The notes: generated by a model from the letters alone, not told the origin. A stretch of DNA of 64,000 bases from Arabidopsis thaliana (GCF_000001735.4 NC_003076.8:13271835-13335834); one strand, 5' to 3'; positions 29,773-42,686 are shown, numbered from the stretch's first letter. Numbers and translations are program-made.

Positions 29773-31453
29773 ATGAAAACTCGATCCAAAGGTTTTGCAC
29801 ACCTACTACCTTTCAAAGACAGAATAGACAGAATAGCTCGTGAGTTACAAGAAGCCAAAGCAAAGGCAGCCTATGATCAGCAAAGATCAACTGCTATGGA
29901 TCAACAGAACAAACTAGTTGATGTTCAAGACCCACCTAATGTTGATCAACCAAGAAACATTTGTGCTGGTGAAGCCCCAAGAAATCATCACCAAAGACAA
30001 GGAATAGTGCCTCCACCAGTTCAGAACAACAACTTTGAGATCAAGATTGGTCTCATCTCCATGATCCAAGGAAACAAGTTTCATGGTCTACCTATGGAAG
30101 ATCCCCTGGACCATCTTGACAGCTTTGATAGGCTCTGTGGCCTAACTAAGATCAATGGTGTCACTGAAGATATGTTTAAGCTCAGACTATTTTCCTTCTC
30201 TTTGGGAGACAAGGCACACCACTGGGAAAAGACTCTACCCCCAGACTCCATCACCTCCTGGGATGATTGTAAGAAAGCTTTTCTTGCCAAGTTCTTCTCT
30301 AATGCTCGCACATCTAGATTGAGGAACGAGATCTCAGGCTTCACACAGAAAAACAATGAAACTTTATGTGAAGCTTGGGAAAAGTTTAAAAGCTACACCA
30401 CTTAGTGCCCCCATCACGGTTTTAAGAAGGCTTCATTATTGAGCACACTCTACAGAGGAGCTTTACCAAAGATCAGAATGCTTCTCGACACTGCCTCCAA
30501 TGGAAACTTCTTGAACAAGGATGTAGCAGAAGGTTGGGAGTTAGTCGAAAATCTGGAACAATCTGATGGGTGCTACAATGAAGACTATGATCGCTCAGTG
30601 AGAGGAACTGGAGGAACTGAGGACAAACAGAGCAAAGATATCAAGACTCTGAATGAAAAGCTAGACAAGCTGGTGTTGGCTCAGCAGAAGCAGATACACT
30701 ACTTCACTGATGAAGAGCACTTCCAAATGCAAGAAAGGGGGAATGATCAAACTGAAGAGCTGTGCTACATTCAACCAAGGAGGGTTCAACAAGGGCTACA
30801 ACAACTACAAGCCCAACCAAAACCTCTCCTACAAAAGCACTAATGTAGCTAACCCCCAAGATCAAGTGTATCCACCACAACAGAATCAGTCTAAGCCATT
30901 TGTTCAGTACAACCAAGGTTATGTCCCTAAACAACAGTTTAATGGAGGCTACCAACAGCAGAATCCACTTCCAGGGTTCACTCAACAACCACAACAAGCC
31001 CAAGCAGCTCAAAATCCTGAAATTAAGAACCTCATTCAACAAATCATTCAAGGACAAGCTACTGGCGCTATGGCTTGTGACAAGAAGATAGCTGAATTAC
31101 ACAACAAGATCGATTGTTCTTACAACGATCTAAATGTCAAATTTGAAGCTTTGAATTCCAAAATCAAGTATGTGGAGAGTCAATTTGCATCAACCTCTGC
31201 TCTGAAGCATCCTCAACAACTTCCAGGGAAAGTAGTTCAGAACCCTAAGGACTATGCTACTGCAAATGCTATCACCATCCACCAAGAAGATGAGTCTCCA
31301 CCAAGTCATCAGACTCCCAATACTGAGGACAGTATGATTCAAGAAGGGGGGGATTCAACTCAAATTGCTGCACCTGCCACCCAACAATTCATCTGGACTA
31401 TAGAGCACACACCTTTGCTGAATACTCACCATTCTGAAAAAAGTTCAAAATAG
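29773..31453 (+). pseudogene. Athila-like gag (Retrotrans_gag), broken
   Basis: The start [12 protein letters not shown] matches MQTRSTG of element 2. The Retrotrans_gag core follows ([18 protein letters not shown], then [18 protein letters not shown]). An in-frame TAG at 30,403-30,405 interrupts it; the frame continues to about 30,780 ([11 protein letters not shown] block) and then shifts to a Gln/Asn-rich region (30,780-31,453). The sequence order is identical to element 2. A capsid-type protein that would assemble cytoplasmic particles; not functional as it stands. Confidence 0.8.
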
Positions 31454-31482
31454 AAAAACTCAAGAAGGATCAGAATCAAGAG

Positions 31483-32792
31483 ATGATTAGTAGAGTCAGC
31501 ACTCAGGAAACTTACAAGAAGAAAGTCATCCAAGAAAAGCTTGATGATCCCGGTTCATTCACTTTGTCATGCTCTCTAGGACCATTGACATTCAATAGGT
31601 GCCTTTGTGATTTGCGAGTATTTGTTAGCCTTATGCCTCTCTCTACAGCTAAAAGGCTAAGGATCATGGAATACAAGTTCTACAACTTAGCTTTACTCTT
31701 AGCTGATGGTTCTGTTGCACATCCTCATGGTCTAATCGAAAATCTGCCTGGCAAGATTGGAAATGTTGAGATACCTACAAATTTTGTGGTATTGGGCGTA
31801 GATGAAGAAGGCAAGGATCCCCTGATCCTAGGCAGACCATTCTTAGCTTCAGCTGGAGCAGTCATAGATGTCATATGTGAAAAAATTGATCTAAACCTTG
31901 AAAAAGGTATCAAGATGAGATTTGACATCAGAAAAGCTTCAGGGAAATAAACAACAGGAGGTTAGAGTTTTGGGATTCAGGACATGAATGTTGATGAAGA
32001 AGCAGAAGCTGGAACCAAACCAAGATTTAACTATACTTCTCAACTCAGCAAGCTGAAGAGAACTTTTGACCACAAGAAGAAAGCAATAGAAGGGTTAGCT
32101 CAGACTGAAGATCCTACAGAAGATGACTGGTATGAGATGAGAAAAAAATTTAAATGGCAAAGCAGAGTCATAGAGGGATTATCTTCAAGGGTGATGAAGC
32201 TGAAAGATCAACTATGGATGTTTGACAAAATAGTCAATAAATTTTCAATGAGTATTAATCCAGAGAAGATGGAAACTGCATTAGCTATCAAAGAGGACGA
32301 AGATTTCACAACAGAATGGTTTGCACCAGAAGATCAGAAAGGAGTTCACTTAGAGGAAAGAAACTTGGAGAGCCAGTTGTTGAGTGAGGAGTGCCTAAAC
32401 AACCCACCAACCCCTCTGCTGAAGAAGAACACTTGATTCATGATTTTGTTGCTGAAGAACTCCTAGAGCTCTGGATTGGATATAAAGCTCAGGAGGATAC
32501 AATTGGAAAGTTAACTCACAAGATGAAAGAGTTAAACAGCACCATTCTGGAACTTCAAGAAATGGTTAAAGGCTACCCCAATTTTTAAATTGAGGATTGG
32601 TCAAAGGAGCCTGGTTCAGAAGAAGAAGACTACTCTGCTGATCAGAAAGAAGCTTATTTTGAAGAAAAATCAAATGAGTACTCATCCTACCATATGTCAA
32701 GAGAGGATGCAGAATATGATTCAAAAACTGAAAATTCAACCAGTGAAGATGAGGACTTCTCTGTTCCTCTCTTCAACCTTTTTTCTGACTAA
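31483..32792 (+). pseudogene. Aspartic protease region and Pol-like remnant of Athila-like element 1
   Basis: Retropepsin-type segment: LSCSLGPLTFNRCLCDL then VSLMPLS, and later [14 protein letters not shown]. The usual D-[TS/L]-G-A motif is altered here (CDLRVFVS; element 2 has CDLGAFVS), so the protease is probably dead. After a stop at 31,950 a charged region (31,984-32,792) continues in two frames and matches the tail of the same reading in element 2. It ends near 32,790 without entering a reverse transcriptase. Confidence 0.7.
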
Positions 32793-33650
32793 GCTATGTA
32801 AGAGTCAAGCTTAGTGACTTAAAACAAGCTCAATTGGGAGGAAGTCCCATGTCTATCCATGTATATAACTTTCTATTTTTCTTGTTATTTTTGATGTTTT
32901 TGTTTAAGTGATTCAGGTTTATTTCATTGACCATGATGGAGTCAACGGTCGAGTAAATTCAAACCATGTCAAGAAAGATCTCAACCGTTGATCGAGTAGA
33001 ATGAGGAGGAGTGTTTTGAGTCGTTGATTTGAATGACCAAATGAGAGAAGCACCACCACCGTTTGATCGAGTGACTTCTTGAGGTTTATTTTGGTCTGTT
33101 TGACCGAATGATCAAGAACAAGGAGCTCTCCACCGTTCGATCAAGAGCTGCGCAATTCAAGAAGATGCTTGATCCTTTACTCGAGCTCTCATTATTTAGA
33201 GACCAAAGCATAACTTGCGTGACCCCACTTGTTCCCCCAACACTCCTTTACTCGATGGACAAAGCAATTACCCATGCCCCTCACCATTTACAATCAACTT
33301 TTCTATCTCTTCCAAAAACAAACCAAAGACCTGTCTCCTCCACCCATTGAATTCCACAAACCCTCCTTGAAACTCTCTCTTTCATCATCTCGTTTTCGAA
33401 ATTCTCTCACAAAGCTTTGAAGTCTTCATTCAAAACCCTTCCCCAAACGCTCCCTATCACTCTTTAAGAATCCGTTCCCCTTCACCAATACTTCACCAAA
33501 AAGTTACTCGATCACTCCCAAGTCTATCCTCAAACATTCAATCGGTTTCAAGCTCAAAATTTCGTCACCAAAGAAACCGATTCCCTTCCGCTTTGATACC
33601 TCTTGGAGAGTTGTTCTTGTTTGCCCTGTTGAAGCTCACCACCAATCTTT
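32793..33650. other. Non-coding interior of element 1
   Basis: Contains several TCGAGTA/TCGAGC-type words (32,945-33,260) and a short A/C-rich stretch. It takes the place where a pol gene would stand. No coding frame supported. Confidence 0.6.
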
Positions 33651-34508
33651 ATGGATTCAAGAAGAAAAAGTTCATCTCGAGCTAGAAGATCCTCCGTTGA
33701 TAACGAAGAGGTTGAGGCGTTTGACATGAGTGGCATGACTGAACGCCAAATTCGCCAAGCTTGCTGTGCTCAAAGATCAAGCTTGATTCAAGGTGGAAGC
33801 TCAAGCCGCTTAGCCATGCAAAGAGAAGAAGTAGCTTGGGGAAAGAGGGTCGTTGAGGCTGAAGAAGAACACCATGAAGAGGCACCCTTTGAAGAAGCGG
33901 TTTCTGATTGAGATCATCGGGGATGATACACCAGCCCCTGTTGGGAGAAGAAACCGACCAAAGAGGAAGAGAGAGCCAACCCCGAGCGAGTACTATCAAT
34001 ACTTGAAGAGTTGAAGTTTGAGGGAACTAGATACCGGCATAAGGAAACGATGCAAGAGCTTGGTATTTGTGGTGATGTGGAATACTTGATAGAATTGGCC
34101 AATCTTGTAACATTCATGAGCTGCCAATGTGGGGGATATAAAGAGGAGAGCTGCCAACTCCTTGCAACCCTCAAGGTTCACTTCTGTGTTGATGATTCAG
34201 AGAAAGAAGAGAGAGGAGGCCTTTGTTACAAAACTCCACAATGCATCGCCAACACCCTCTTTCCAAAGAAGGCCACCGGATTTGTTGGTGAAGAGGAGCT
34301 ATGCATGATAGACCAATCTTTGGTCTTCATTCTGAGTGAGACAAAAGATGGGAGGAAGATGGCGGGTGATAGAGCAGACACTTCGCTGAGTGTTGTTCTT
34401 TTGGATCACCTATTGAGCTACAAAGAGTATGTTGCAACTATCCAGGTGCAAGGAGAGCTAAAAGAATCGACCAACCCCGAACTTCATCTTTTAAGCCTCG
34501 GGAAGTGA
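33651..34508 (+). pseudogene. ATHILA ORF-1-type (env-position) gene, element 1
   Basis: Begins MDSRRKSSSRARRSSVDNEE, basic and hydrophilic, to a stop at 33,911, then continues in another frame with the FEGTRYRHKETMQELGI block and a segment up to 34,508. Its position before the 3' end and its sequence order match the ATHILA ORF-1 family, seen more clearly in element 2. The function of this ORF is unknown; it sits where envelope-like genes sit in some plant gypsy elements. Broken by stops and at least one shift. Confidence 0.6.
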
Positions 34509-36290
34509 TCTCCAAGTTGAGAGAGCCAGGAAGTAGGCATAGACGAGCTTCAACACGCTAGACCAACTACTCGACCGGACAGAACGAGCAAAACCCTCCC
34601 GCCTCAACTTCAGCCCCTGCTTATACTCAAGAGAGTATGGACGATTACGTTTCCATGTACTTCACATGACCGCTGAGGTAACACCACCTCAACCATTGTA
34701 TATACCATAGCATTTCTATTTTTCTTTGTGTGTTGTTTGTTTTTATCTTGAATTCTCATTCAGATTTTTATTACACAATGGACTGTGTAATTTACGATTT
34801 GGGGAGGGTTCAAGACATGTTTAACATTGTATTCTGTTTTCTTATTTCAAATTTTGCATCATCTAAGGCATAGAAAAAACCATGAAAATTTAAATCAATT
34901 TCAGAAAATGATTTCACAAAATAGAGTGTCATGTAGATTGCATTTCATTTTAGAATTGTATATAGTGTGTTTGCATTTAGGATTGCTCATTTGCATAGGA
35001 GATAATGATGATTTCAAACCGTTAAGCATGTTTTAATTCAATGAAGTAAGTTCAATGCCCAGGTTGTTAGTTCTATGTTGCATAACTGATTGTTTCTCTG
35101 TAATAAGACCTGACCCTGCTTTGAATTTACAACTTGACTATACTGCTTTGATTCGAAACTCGCTTATCTGATGTCATTCCCTATCTATTAGAACCTGAAC
35201 TGAATTTGCAATTATCATGTCTATGTATTGTTTGTGAACTCATGGCTACCATATACATACTTGGATTATCTTATTCATTTCACCACCCTCTGTTAATTCA
35301 AGTAGTTGACTCTCATTTTTAGAGCAGTTTCCCATACCCTTAGCCTAGCCTTATTTCAAGCCAAAGATCATTTGTGTGTGATTGTGAGGTCTTTTCGATT
35401 GAGCTTGGTATAACGTGTTAGGTATGAGCCGACAAGAGCAGTCTTTCATGTAGACCTAGCCCACGCTTTTTGGGTTAGCTAGGACTAGGTGGAGACTTGT
35501 ATTTGGGATTGAGATTTTTTATGGATTGAATGGGAATGAGAATGAGAATGAAAAAAAAAAAAAAAGAGAATAAGAGTTTAAAGTTCTTAAGGGGGATACA
35601 AAAAGTGTTAGTCTAGTAAAGGGTTTGGAATTTAAAGAAGTTAGGCATTATGATTCAAGGAATAAAACGCCCTCTATGCTAAGATTAGAAGAAAAGCCTT
35701 AAGTTTGTCAAAGTTTAAAACCAAATCCGCTAGACTCTTGAATCGTTTTAAACAAGAACCCCTTAGAATTTGAACTAAAAAGAGAAAGAATGAGAAAAAG
35801 GATAGAGTTAGGACATTTATGGGACTGGGATCATCTTCTGAGCTATCATACTATATATCATTGGGTAGATGGGAGTCTGTTCTTGTAAGTGTCTGTTGGC
35901 TTTTACCTTTAGCATTCTGCTGAAGCTCAATCTTTTCTCTGAGAGTCCCCTGTTACTCGACCAAATCATTAGAGGGACCATTTCTGTCTCTTAGCCTAAG
36001 CCCGAAACCAAGTGAGTTCATAACCATTGCTTGATCCACTGTTCACGCTTAATGAATGTTAAAGGAAATTGGTTGATGTGAATGCTTGAATAGATTAAGG
36101 CATGTTGTTAGGTTGCATTGTGACGAGTATGGCTAACGTTTTTAAGTAAGGGTCTATCATCTTGCAACCTAGAATTAGCAACCTGGACATTGAGCCCGTT
36201 TTATATGCATGCTTCGGTTTTTGAATCCCCACCTTCAAACCTCTCCTTCAACTGAAGATATTTTGCTTGCTTGAGGGCAAGCAAGAGATA
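34509..36290. other. 3' untranslated interior of element 1
   Basis: About 1.8 kb of non-coding sequence, with a purine microsatellite (GAATGAGAATGA..., then an A run) at 35,527-35,566. Corresponds in reverse to 47,162-48,660 of element 2. Ends at TTGCTTGAGGGCAAGCAAG and the polypurine tract. Confidence 0.7.
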
Positions 36291-36303
36291 AGTTTGGGGG
36301 AGT

Positions 36304-38924
36304 TGATAACACTATATTTTACTCATTTAGGCATGTGTTTATCATCATTTAGCTTAGTGATCACTCATTGTTTCATATCATTTTGCATCACATTTAGCTT
36401 ATTTTGCACACTTAGGCATTTAGGATCATCTTGCATACATATTGCATGTTTTGGTGTGTTTTCAGGTGCAGAAGGAGCTTACAAGGACTCTACTCGACCC
36501 TCTACCCTATCCAACCAGGAGGGAAGCAGCAGAACAATCTACTCGACCAGTTCACTCGATCCAGGCAGCCACAGAGGAGGCATCAATTCACTCGACCCAC
36601 TTACTCGATCCAAGTAGCCACAGAGGAAGTAGCAGATCGGTCTACTCGCCCCTCTTACTCGATCCTCTACTCGACCCATTTACTCGACCAAGGGCGACCA
36701 ACTCTACCAGACTTGTTGATCTATCAAAGCATCTTCGGATCCTCCTCATTCCCCACTCAACCAGACATCTGAGCATACAGATAGGAGAGGAAGAAGCATC
36801 TACTCGACCAATTGATCACTCGGAGCATGGACACAAAGGCGCAGACTTTGCAGCACCCTTTACTTGATCCCCAAGATCGAGCACTCGCCCAAACCGCCTC
36901 AAGTCTCTTGTCTTCTAGTGAATCTAGGGTTTTCAACATTTTACTATAAATAGATCACTTTGAAATTTGTCCAAAGAATCTAGCTTTTACCCTTTAGTTT
37001 TTTTTTGTGTTCTTGAATCTTCAAAACTTAATTACTCTTAATCTATTTTGTTTTTGCATTTAGTTCTTTGAGTAAAATTGTTTAGTTTGTTTAGATCTAC
37101 ATTTTGGTATGATTTTAGTAATATCTAGGTTTGTGTTCTTAGTTATGTTGCTTGAGTAGTGATTAGGGTACTTGAGGATGGATCAGATTAGGGTAATCTT
37201 TACGTTAGTCAGGTTGTTAAGATTAGGTTAGATCCCTTCTGGATTCGTTGGCCCCTATGCGATTTTTGCTAGCTAATGTGAAATTCGACTATAGACGTCC
37301 AACGTCTAAAAGACGTTCAAATGGATGCATGATCTACGAATTCCAGAAATTTGTAAGGTATAGACCAAGAGATTGGCTAGTTTGTTTATTGGCTTTGGTA
37401 GATTGTTGCTTAAACCCTGCTCTTCTATGTTTCATCAATGAGAGTTGAGATTAGGAAGTGGTAGAGTTATGGGGGTCTCTATCACGAGAGTGGATTGACC
37501 CGGTTCTTGAATCTATCGTCTAGGGTATCTACCTTTCACCTCTTAGCCACCTGATGAACCCTAGAGTTGCCCTTATCAATGAATCCATTCTTAGGACTTC
37601 TATTCTTCTTAGATTTATTTGTATTCACCCCATGATTGCACTTTTATTTACCTGTTATTTGCAGGCCTGGGAGTTCGGCTAAACCGGGTTATTCGGGTCG
37701 GTTTGAAGAAAATTTGTTTTTTTTAAAATTCCACCGAATAGACCCGAATTGAAATTCGGATCGGGTCGGTTCGGAAGTCGGTTTGTTCGGCTCGGTTATT
37801 GGCTAAAATTAATGATCCGAACATGAACCGGAATTTTATTTCTTCGGTTAATTCGGTTTCTATTTCGGTTTAGATATTAGAAAGAAAAAAAAATTCTTTT
37901 ACAAACCCATATCCAATAAAATAAATCATTACAAACCCAAATCAAAGCCCAATAACAAAAACCCAAATCAAACCCAATACAATTAACTAAACCCAAATAA
38001 AAGCCCAATACAGTTAATAGCTCAACCCAATACAAATTTTAGGGGTTTGACAAGGATATGAGCTGAACGGCGGCGGCTCCGGTTGTGACGATGACGGTAA
38101 CAGTGACAGTAACGACGACAGCCGAGACAAACTCCGACCGTCTGATCCGCGACAAACTCCGACCATTCTATTCCAACATTAAGAGAGATACCATTAAACG
38201 AGGTTGATGGAGAAAGAAGAACTGAAGAAGAATGGAGATCGTAGAGGAAAACAAAGAAGATCAAGATGGATTGAAGGCGGATTGAGATGAGAGAGAGAGG
38301 AAGATCAAGATGGTAGAGACTAGAAAAGAAGGAAGGAGATGAAGACAGAAGACAGATCGTAGAGAAAGGAGATGAGATTTTTTATCTTTAGGAAATGAAT
38401 TAGATCTAGGGTTTTTAACTTTTATAGTGTGTCCTCCTAAACCCGAATAAACCGATCGGTAACCGAATACCGAACCGAGTTAACCGAAATCCGAATTCCA
38501 AAATTAATTTATACGATCGGTTTATATCTCTTCTCAAACCGGATGCCGAAAACCGAATGTTTTGGTTTGATCGGTTCGGTTTGCTCGGTTTTTACCGAAC
38601 TCCCAGGGCTAGTTATTTATGTCACCTGTTGATTGCATTTTTAGTTCTTAAATTTGTTGCATGTTGGTTATATCGACCTAATGATCGAGTAGGGCTTTTA
38701 AGTTCTTATTTTTGTTGTTCGAATCCTGACCTAGGATTGTTACTAGAAACCAACCATCATTATAATCTGGCTTGACTTAGTTGCTTATGTACACATCTTG
38801 ATTGCTAGCAATAACAATGGACTGGATTGACACCCCCTATAGCTGCATCGACATGTTAGTGTTTAAGGAGAATTGAACTGAACCTCACTTCAGCATATAA
38901 GTAGGCGTAAAAACCTACTTATCA
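36304..38924 (+). repeat. 3' LTR of Athila-like element 1, with nested insertion
   Basis: Without the 950-bp insertion and its 8-bp duplication it is about 1663 bp, equal to the 5' LTR. TATA box at 36,945. Confidence 0.9.
37662..38611. mobile_element. hAT-like non-autonomous element, 950 bp
   Basis: Begins CAGGCCTGGGAGTTCGG, and its other end reads TAGCCCTGGGAGTTCGG in reverse complement, two differences in 17. It is flanked by GTTATTTG (37,654-37,661) and GTTATTTA (38,612-38,619), an 8-bp duplication with one change, and the 5' LTR shows the empty site. Terminal CAGGG/TAGGG and 8-bp duplication are hAT traits. Subterminal parts are packed with TTCGGTT/AACCGAA words. No transposase; the interior is purine-rich. 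Confidence 0.8.
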
Positions 38925-38929
38925 GCTAT

Positions 38930-40020
38930 CCTCTGTATGCGTCTCTACATCGGCGTCTCCCCTACATTTGCGTCTACATCTGACCCATCACCAATCTCAA
39001 CTTCCTCATCTTCTTGGTGCTCAACAAGTGCATAACCTCTCTTCCAATCTAACTCAGAGAATACGTAATCACTCTTTAACAAGTGCATAAGAACATCATC
39101 ATCTTCTTCTTCATTCGAATCACCAAGAAAACTGATTACCTCAAGATCTTCTTCCTTACCCATGATTTGTTCATAAGAAGGCTGAACAGTAGATAAATAC
39201 CTCGCACAAACAGGAAACCGATCTGATTTGTCATCGAGCCGAGCATAAGCCTCTTTTAATTCTGACACATATCCCAACAGCCATAGCTGCAATGCCATGG
39301 GAAATCCTTTAAGATAAATCTTTGCAAGATTTTTCTTCTTATCATCATCCTTTACCGACAACACCAGCATGTCAAATGCGTATTTTTTCCCTAGGGGTAC
39401 GCATAGATATTCTTTTTCGCATTGGCCAAATACTCCTTTAGAATCGAGTATTTTGTAATGCCATTTGGCCGCATGAAGACGGTCAAAATAACAATCAATA
39501 TAGCAAGTCGTGCCTTGCTTTCCTCATCATCCAAGACCTTCAATTGTGCTATATAATCATCCACCTTTATAGGGGGTTTGTCAGGCAACAAAGGCCAATC
39601 ACACTCAAAATCTACTGGGACTTCATCTTCTTTTATCCAGCATGGTAATCCCGTGACAAGATGAAACTCAGTCAATGAGAATCTCATCGGCTTGTTGTTG
39701 ATGCAAAACCAAATCCCGTCTTCCCTTGACGACACAAGTTGTCTTACTACCAGAAAGCGAACCAACTGACCAGAAAAACCCAAGCCATTAGGTCCTTTTT
39801 GATTACCACCTGCTTTTCTTAAACCCGCTTTGATGATTGGGCCAAGAAAAGTAGTTTCCAGCCTACTGAATAACGAGTTAGAGAGGATTTCTTTAATAAT
39901 CTTCAAGTAACTAAATTTTGAATGATTGTTGATTGATCCCAATATCTTGCAATCTTCTTCCCCGTATCTAGTAGTAGGCAATGTAATCTTAGATTGAGCC
40001 ACTAGATTGTGTTTAGACAT
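38930..40020 (-). pseudogene. DUF1985 gene, 5' part
   Basis: Starts MSKHNLVAQSKITLPTTRYG at 40,020 just after a CAG acceptor. DUF1985 blocks: GFSGQLVRFLVVRQL, CINNKPMRFSLTEFHLVTGL, DEESKARLAILIVILTVFM, then after a one-base shift near 39,395 PLGKKYAFDMLVLSV and FPMALQLWLLGYV. The C-terminal part is acidic. A second shift lies in the DVDA-type repeat near 38,960. The reading passes the Athila-like insertion at 38,929/27,969 and ends at 27,881. DUF1985 proteins are plant-specific, often transposon-linked, of unknown function. This copy has no Ulp1 domain visible and no MURA partner next to it. Confidence 0.65.
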
Positions 40021-41853
40021 TATGCACCTGCCAAAATCATCATTACACAATATAGTGTATAAAAATCATATAAAGCACACTTTCTATGAGAGATTTATGA
40101 AGCAACAGTAAAGCCAACGAGATTTAACAACACTCAAGTCAAACACTTCACCTTCACTTTACTATCATTTCTAAAGTAGAGACACTCAAAGTTACAACCT
40201 GTAATATAATCTACATGATACTTCATCAACGATCTCTGTCACATCACTACCGATGTTCTGTTCTAGATAATGTCTCAAGTAGTTGCTTATTAACACTAGT
40301 GCTAGAGGACAGAAATAACAAAACCGAAATTTCTCAAAGTGAACTTTATTTTCATTCTTTAATCTCGTTCTAATCAGTCTTACACTCTTAGCTACACATA
40401 AAAAAAACATCAAAAACTACCTTTCTCAAAAACCCATAGAAACTGATCCAAAGTGGCAATGGCAATCTTAAGATGACCAAAAAAAGAAGAGACATTTATG
40501 AAACAAATCCTAATACTTACGCAACAAATCACAAGGAACAAGAAGACATATTTATGAAACAACTGTAAAGCCAAGGAGACTTAACGTTCACACAACACTC
40601 AAACACTTCACTCACTTCACTTTCACTTTACAATCAAATTCACACAAAAGCAAACTCGATTCACAACAACCCATAAAACTTAGAGTCAATCACGAATTCA
40701 AGCATTCCACAAGTAAGATGCCAACACGTGCAAAAGCAAAATCGATTCACATCAACCTAGAAAACTTATTTACAAGTTACAACAATTCGACAGTTCACGA
40801 AGCTAAGCTTATTGATAGAAACCCAGAAAAGCAAAATCAATTTACAAAGTATACATGCTATAACTTACTCCAAGGGACTTGACAGCAAAGATCCCTCGAG
40901 AACAGCGCTTGAGGTGAGGGAAGAACGATGAGCAAACCCAGACTAAAGAGAAGCCGAAAGGACTGAAGCTCGAAACCCTAATATTTGAAGAAGAAGGAGA
41001 GAAGAGATCGACTGATTTTCTTTTATATACCCATTGGGTACCCAATACCAATTAAACAAGACCCAAATAAAATGGTTACTAATTATACCCAACCCATTTT
41101 AAACCCAAAATTTTTTTTCTGTGTATAGACTAAACCCATAAATGATGGTCTTGGATATCCCTTCTTTTTTTATATAACAAAAACTAATTTTTGTGGGAAA
41201 AATCACGAAAATTAAATCAACTTAATTATATCTTCTGAAAAAAATACACAAACTTTTAGCGTTGCCAAAACAATACACAAACTAGTTTTTTTTTTCAAAC
41301 ACAAATTATTTCTTGTTGCTAGGATAATACACGAACTTTTAAACGTTAGATGTTTCATACACGGACATTAACAGAATTAATAACAACATTAATTTTGGAA
41401 TAAAATATTAATATTTAAATAAAGTTTTATATTTTTCTCAAAAAAATCCGAAAAATCCCAAAAATTTATAAAAACTACAAAAATGAAAAAAATAAATTAA
41501 ATTTATGTAATTATTTATACTTTTGGTAATAAAAGTAATGAATTTAGAGTAATAAATGGTCAAATTTTGTAATTTATTAAAAATAATATTAAATTAGTTT
41601 TCTCGTAAAATAGAAAAACGAAATTGAAAAAAAAATTCACTCACGTTTGATGCAATAACTTGCACTCATAATAAAAAATGAGTGGAACTGAAATTATGAA
41701 TTATTTTTACCACTTTTTCATGAGAGAAAACCTTATAATAAAACGGATGAGTGGAAGTTGATGCATCATCAAACGCACTAGTAGATTAAGGTACCTTGGA
41801 CACTGGCAGCTTCCCATTTCCGTGGATATTCGTGGCTATATAGATGGATCAAC
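40021..41853. other. Upstream region of the DUF1985 gene and AT-rich flank
   Basis: A diverged direct duplication of about 80-90 bases lies at 40,093-40,170 and 40,549-40,640 (ATTTATGAA.CAAC.GTAAAGCC block). From 41,100 the sequence is AT-rich. An imperfect inverted repeat (arms about 30 bases, GTTTGATG near both ends) covers about 41,637-41,779. A possible leader exon near 41,000 is unproven. No coding frame supported. Confidence 0.5.
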
Positions 41854-42686
41854 TGTATGAGCCCAAAAACCGAATTGAAAAACAAGTACGAATTTTATTA
41901 AGATAACAATAACAATAAAATTACATTAACAGTAATTAAGGATAGAAAGTAAATCACGGAGGCAAGATATGATATCTTTTTCCTTAATTCAATAAATCGG
42001 CTGTAAGTGCTTTTTGGACATCACGATTTTTGAATCCCAGGATACAACCGATCACGAACTAATACCCGAGCACACAAGTATTAGACTCAAGCGAACTAGA
42101 TCTATGATATACTCTCAAACCTATTAAACTAAGAACTTACTTTTAAGAAGCAAGAGAGAGAGAGGAGAGAATTTAGAATTTAAAGTGTTTTGTGTTTGAG
42201 AGCTTGAGAAATAATGATAGGCTTGATCTCTTTATATAATAAAGGGGGATAGGATTTGTGAGAATATTTTCAGGATATGCATGGTATATTTTGAGACTAT
42301 CATGAGAATATTCTGAGACTATCCTATCCTCAGAATATTTTGAGACTATCCTGAGAATATTTCCATAAGATTCAACTCATCAAGCCCAATAACTCACAAG
42401 CATGACGGTCCACAAGCCCGACAGCCCTTGAGCCGATGACGGGACGTCCCGACAACAGGCAGCCCGACTCAGCCCGGTTTGGTTCGGTTCGGTCCGGTTT
42501 GGCCCAAGTGTCCCACTTTACACCCTTATTTCTCATTCAATACAACTCCGTTTTTGACGTATGAGTATACCATTTTGTATTACTCTTTACCAGCTTTCCA
42601 ATGCACTAATGACCCAACAATTCCGTTTAGCCGGAATTCGGCCGAAAAGTCACCGGAAAACAATTTATGTCAAAAAAGTTCCAACA
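41854..42686 (-). repeat. 3' LTR of the copia element
   Basis: 833 bp; carries a cluster of about four GAGAATATT/GAGACTATCCT short repeats at 42,260-42,362, also present in the other LTR at 59,558-59,660. Confidence 0.85.

Larger units (their letters stand above)
27970..38924 (+). mobile_element. Athila-like LTR retrotransposon 1 (non-autonomous)
   Basis: LTRs at 27,970-29,628 and 36,304-38,924 both begin TGATAACACT and end ACTTATCA. Perfect 5-bp target duplication GCTAT at 27,965-27,969 and 38,925-38,929. Primer site TGGCGCCGTAGCCA at 29,632, the tRNA-Asp type of Athila. Polypurine tract AGTTTGGGGGAGT at 36,291-36,303. Internal: gag, aspartic protease, then ATHILA ORF-1-type region. I see no reverse transcriptase, RNase H or integrase anywhere in 6.7 kb of interior, so mobility would need enzymes in trans. 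Confidence 0.9.
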
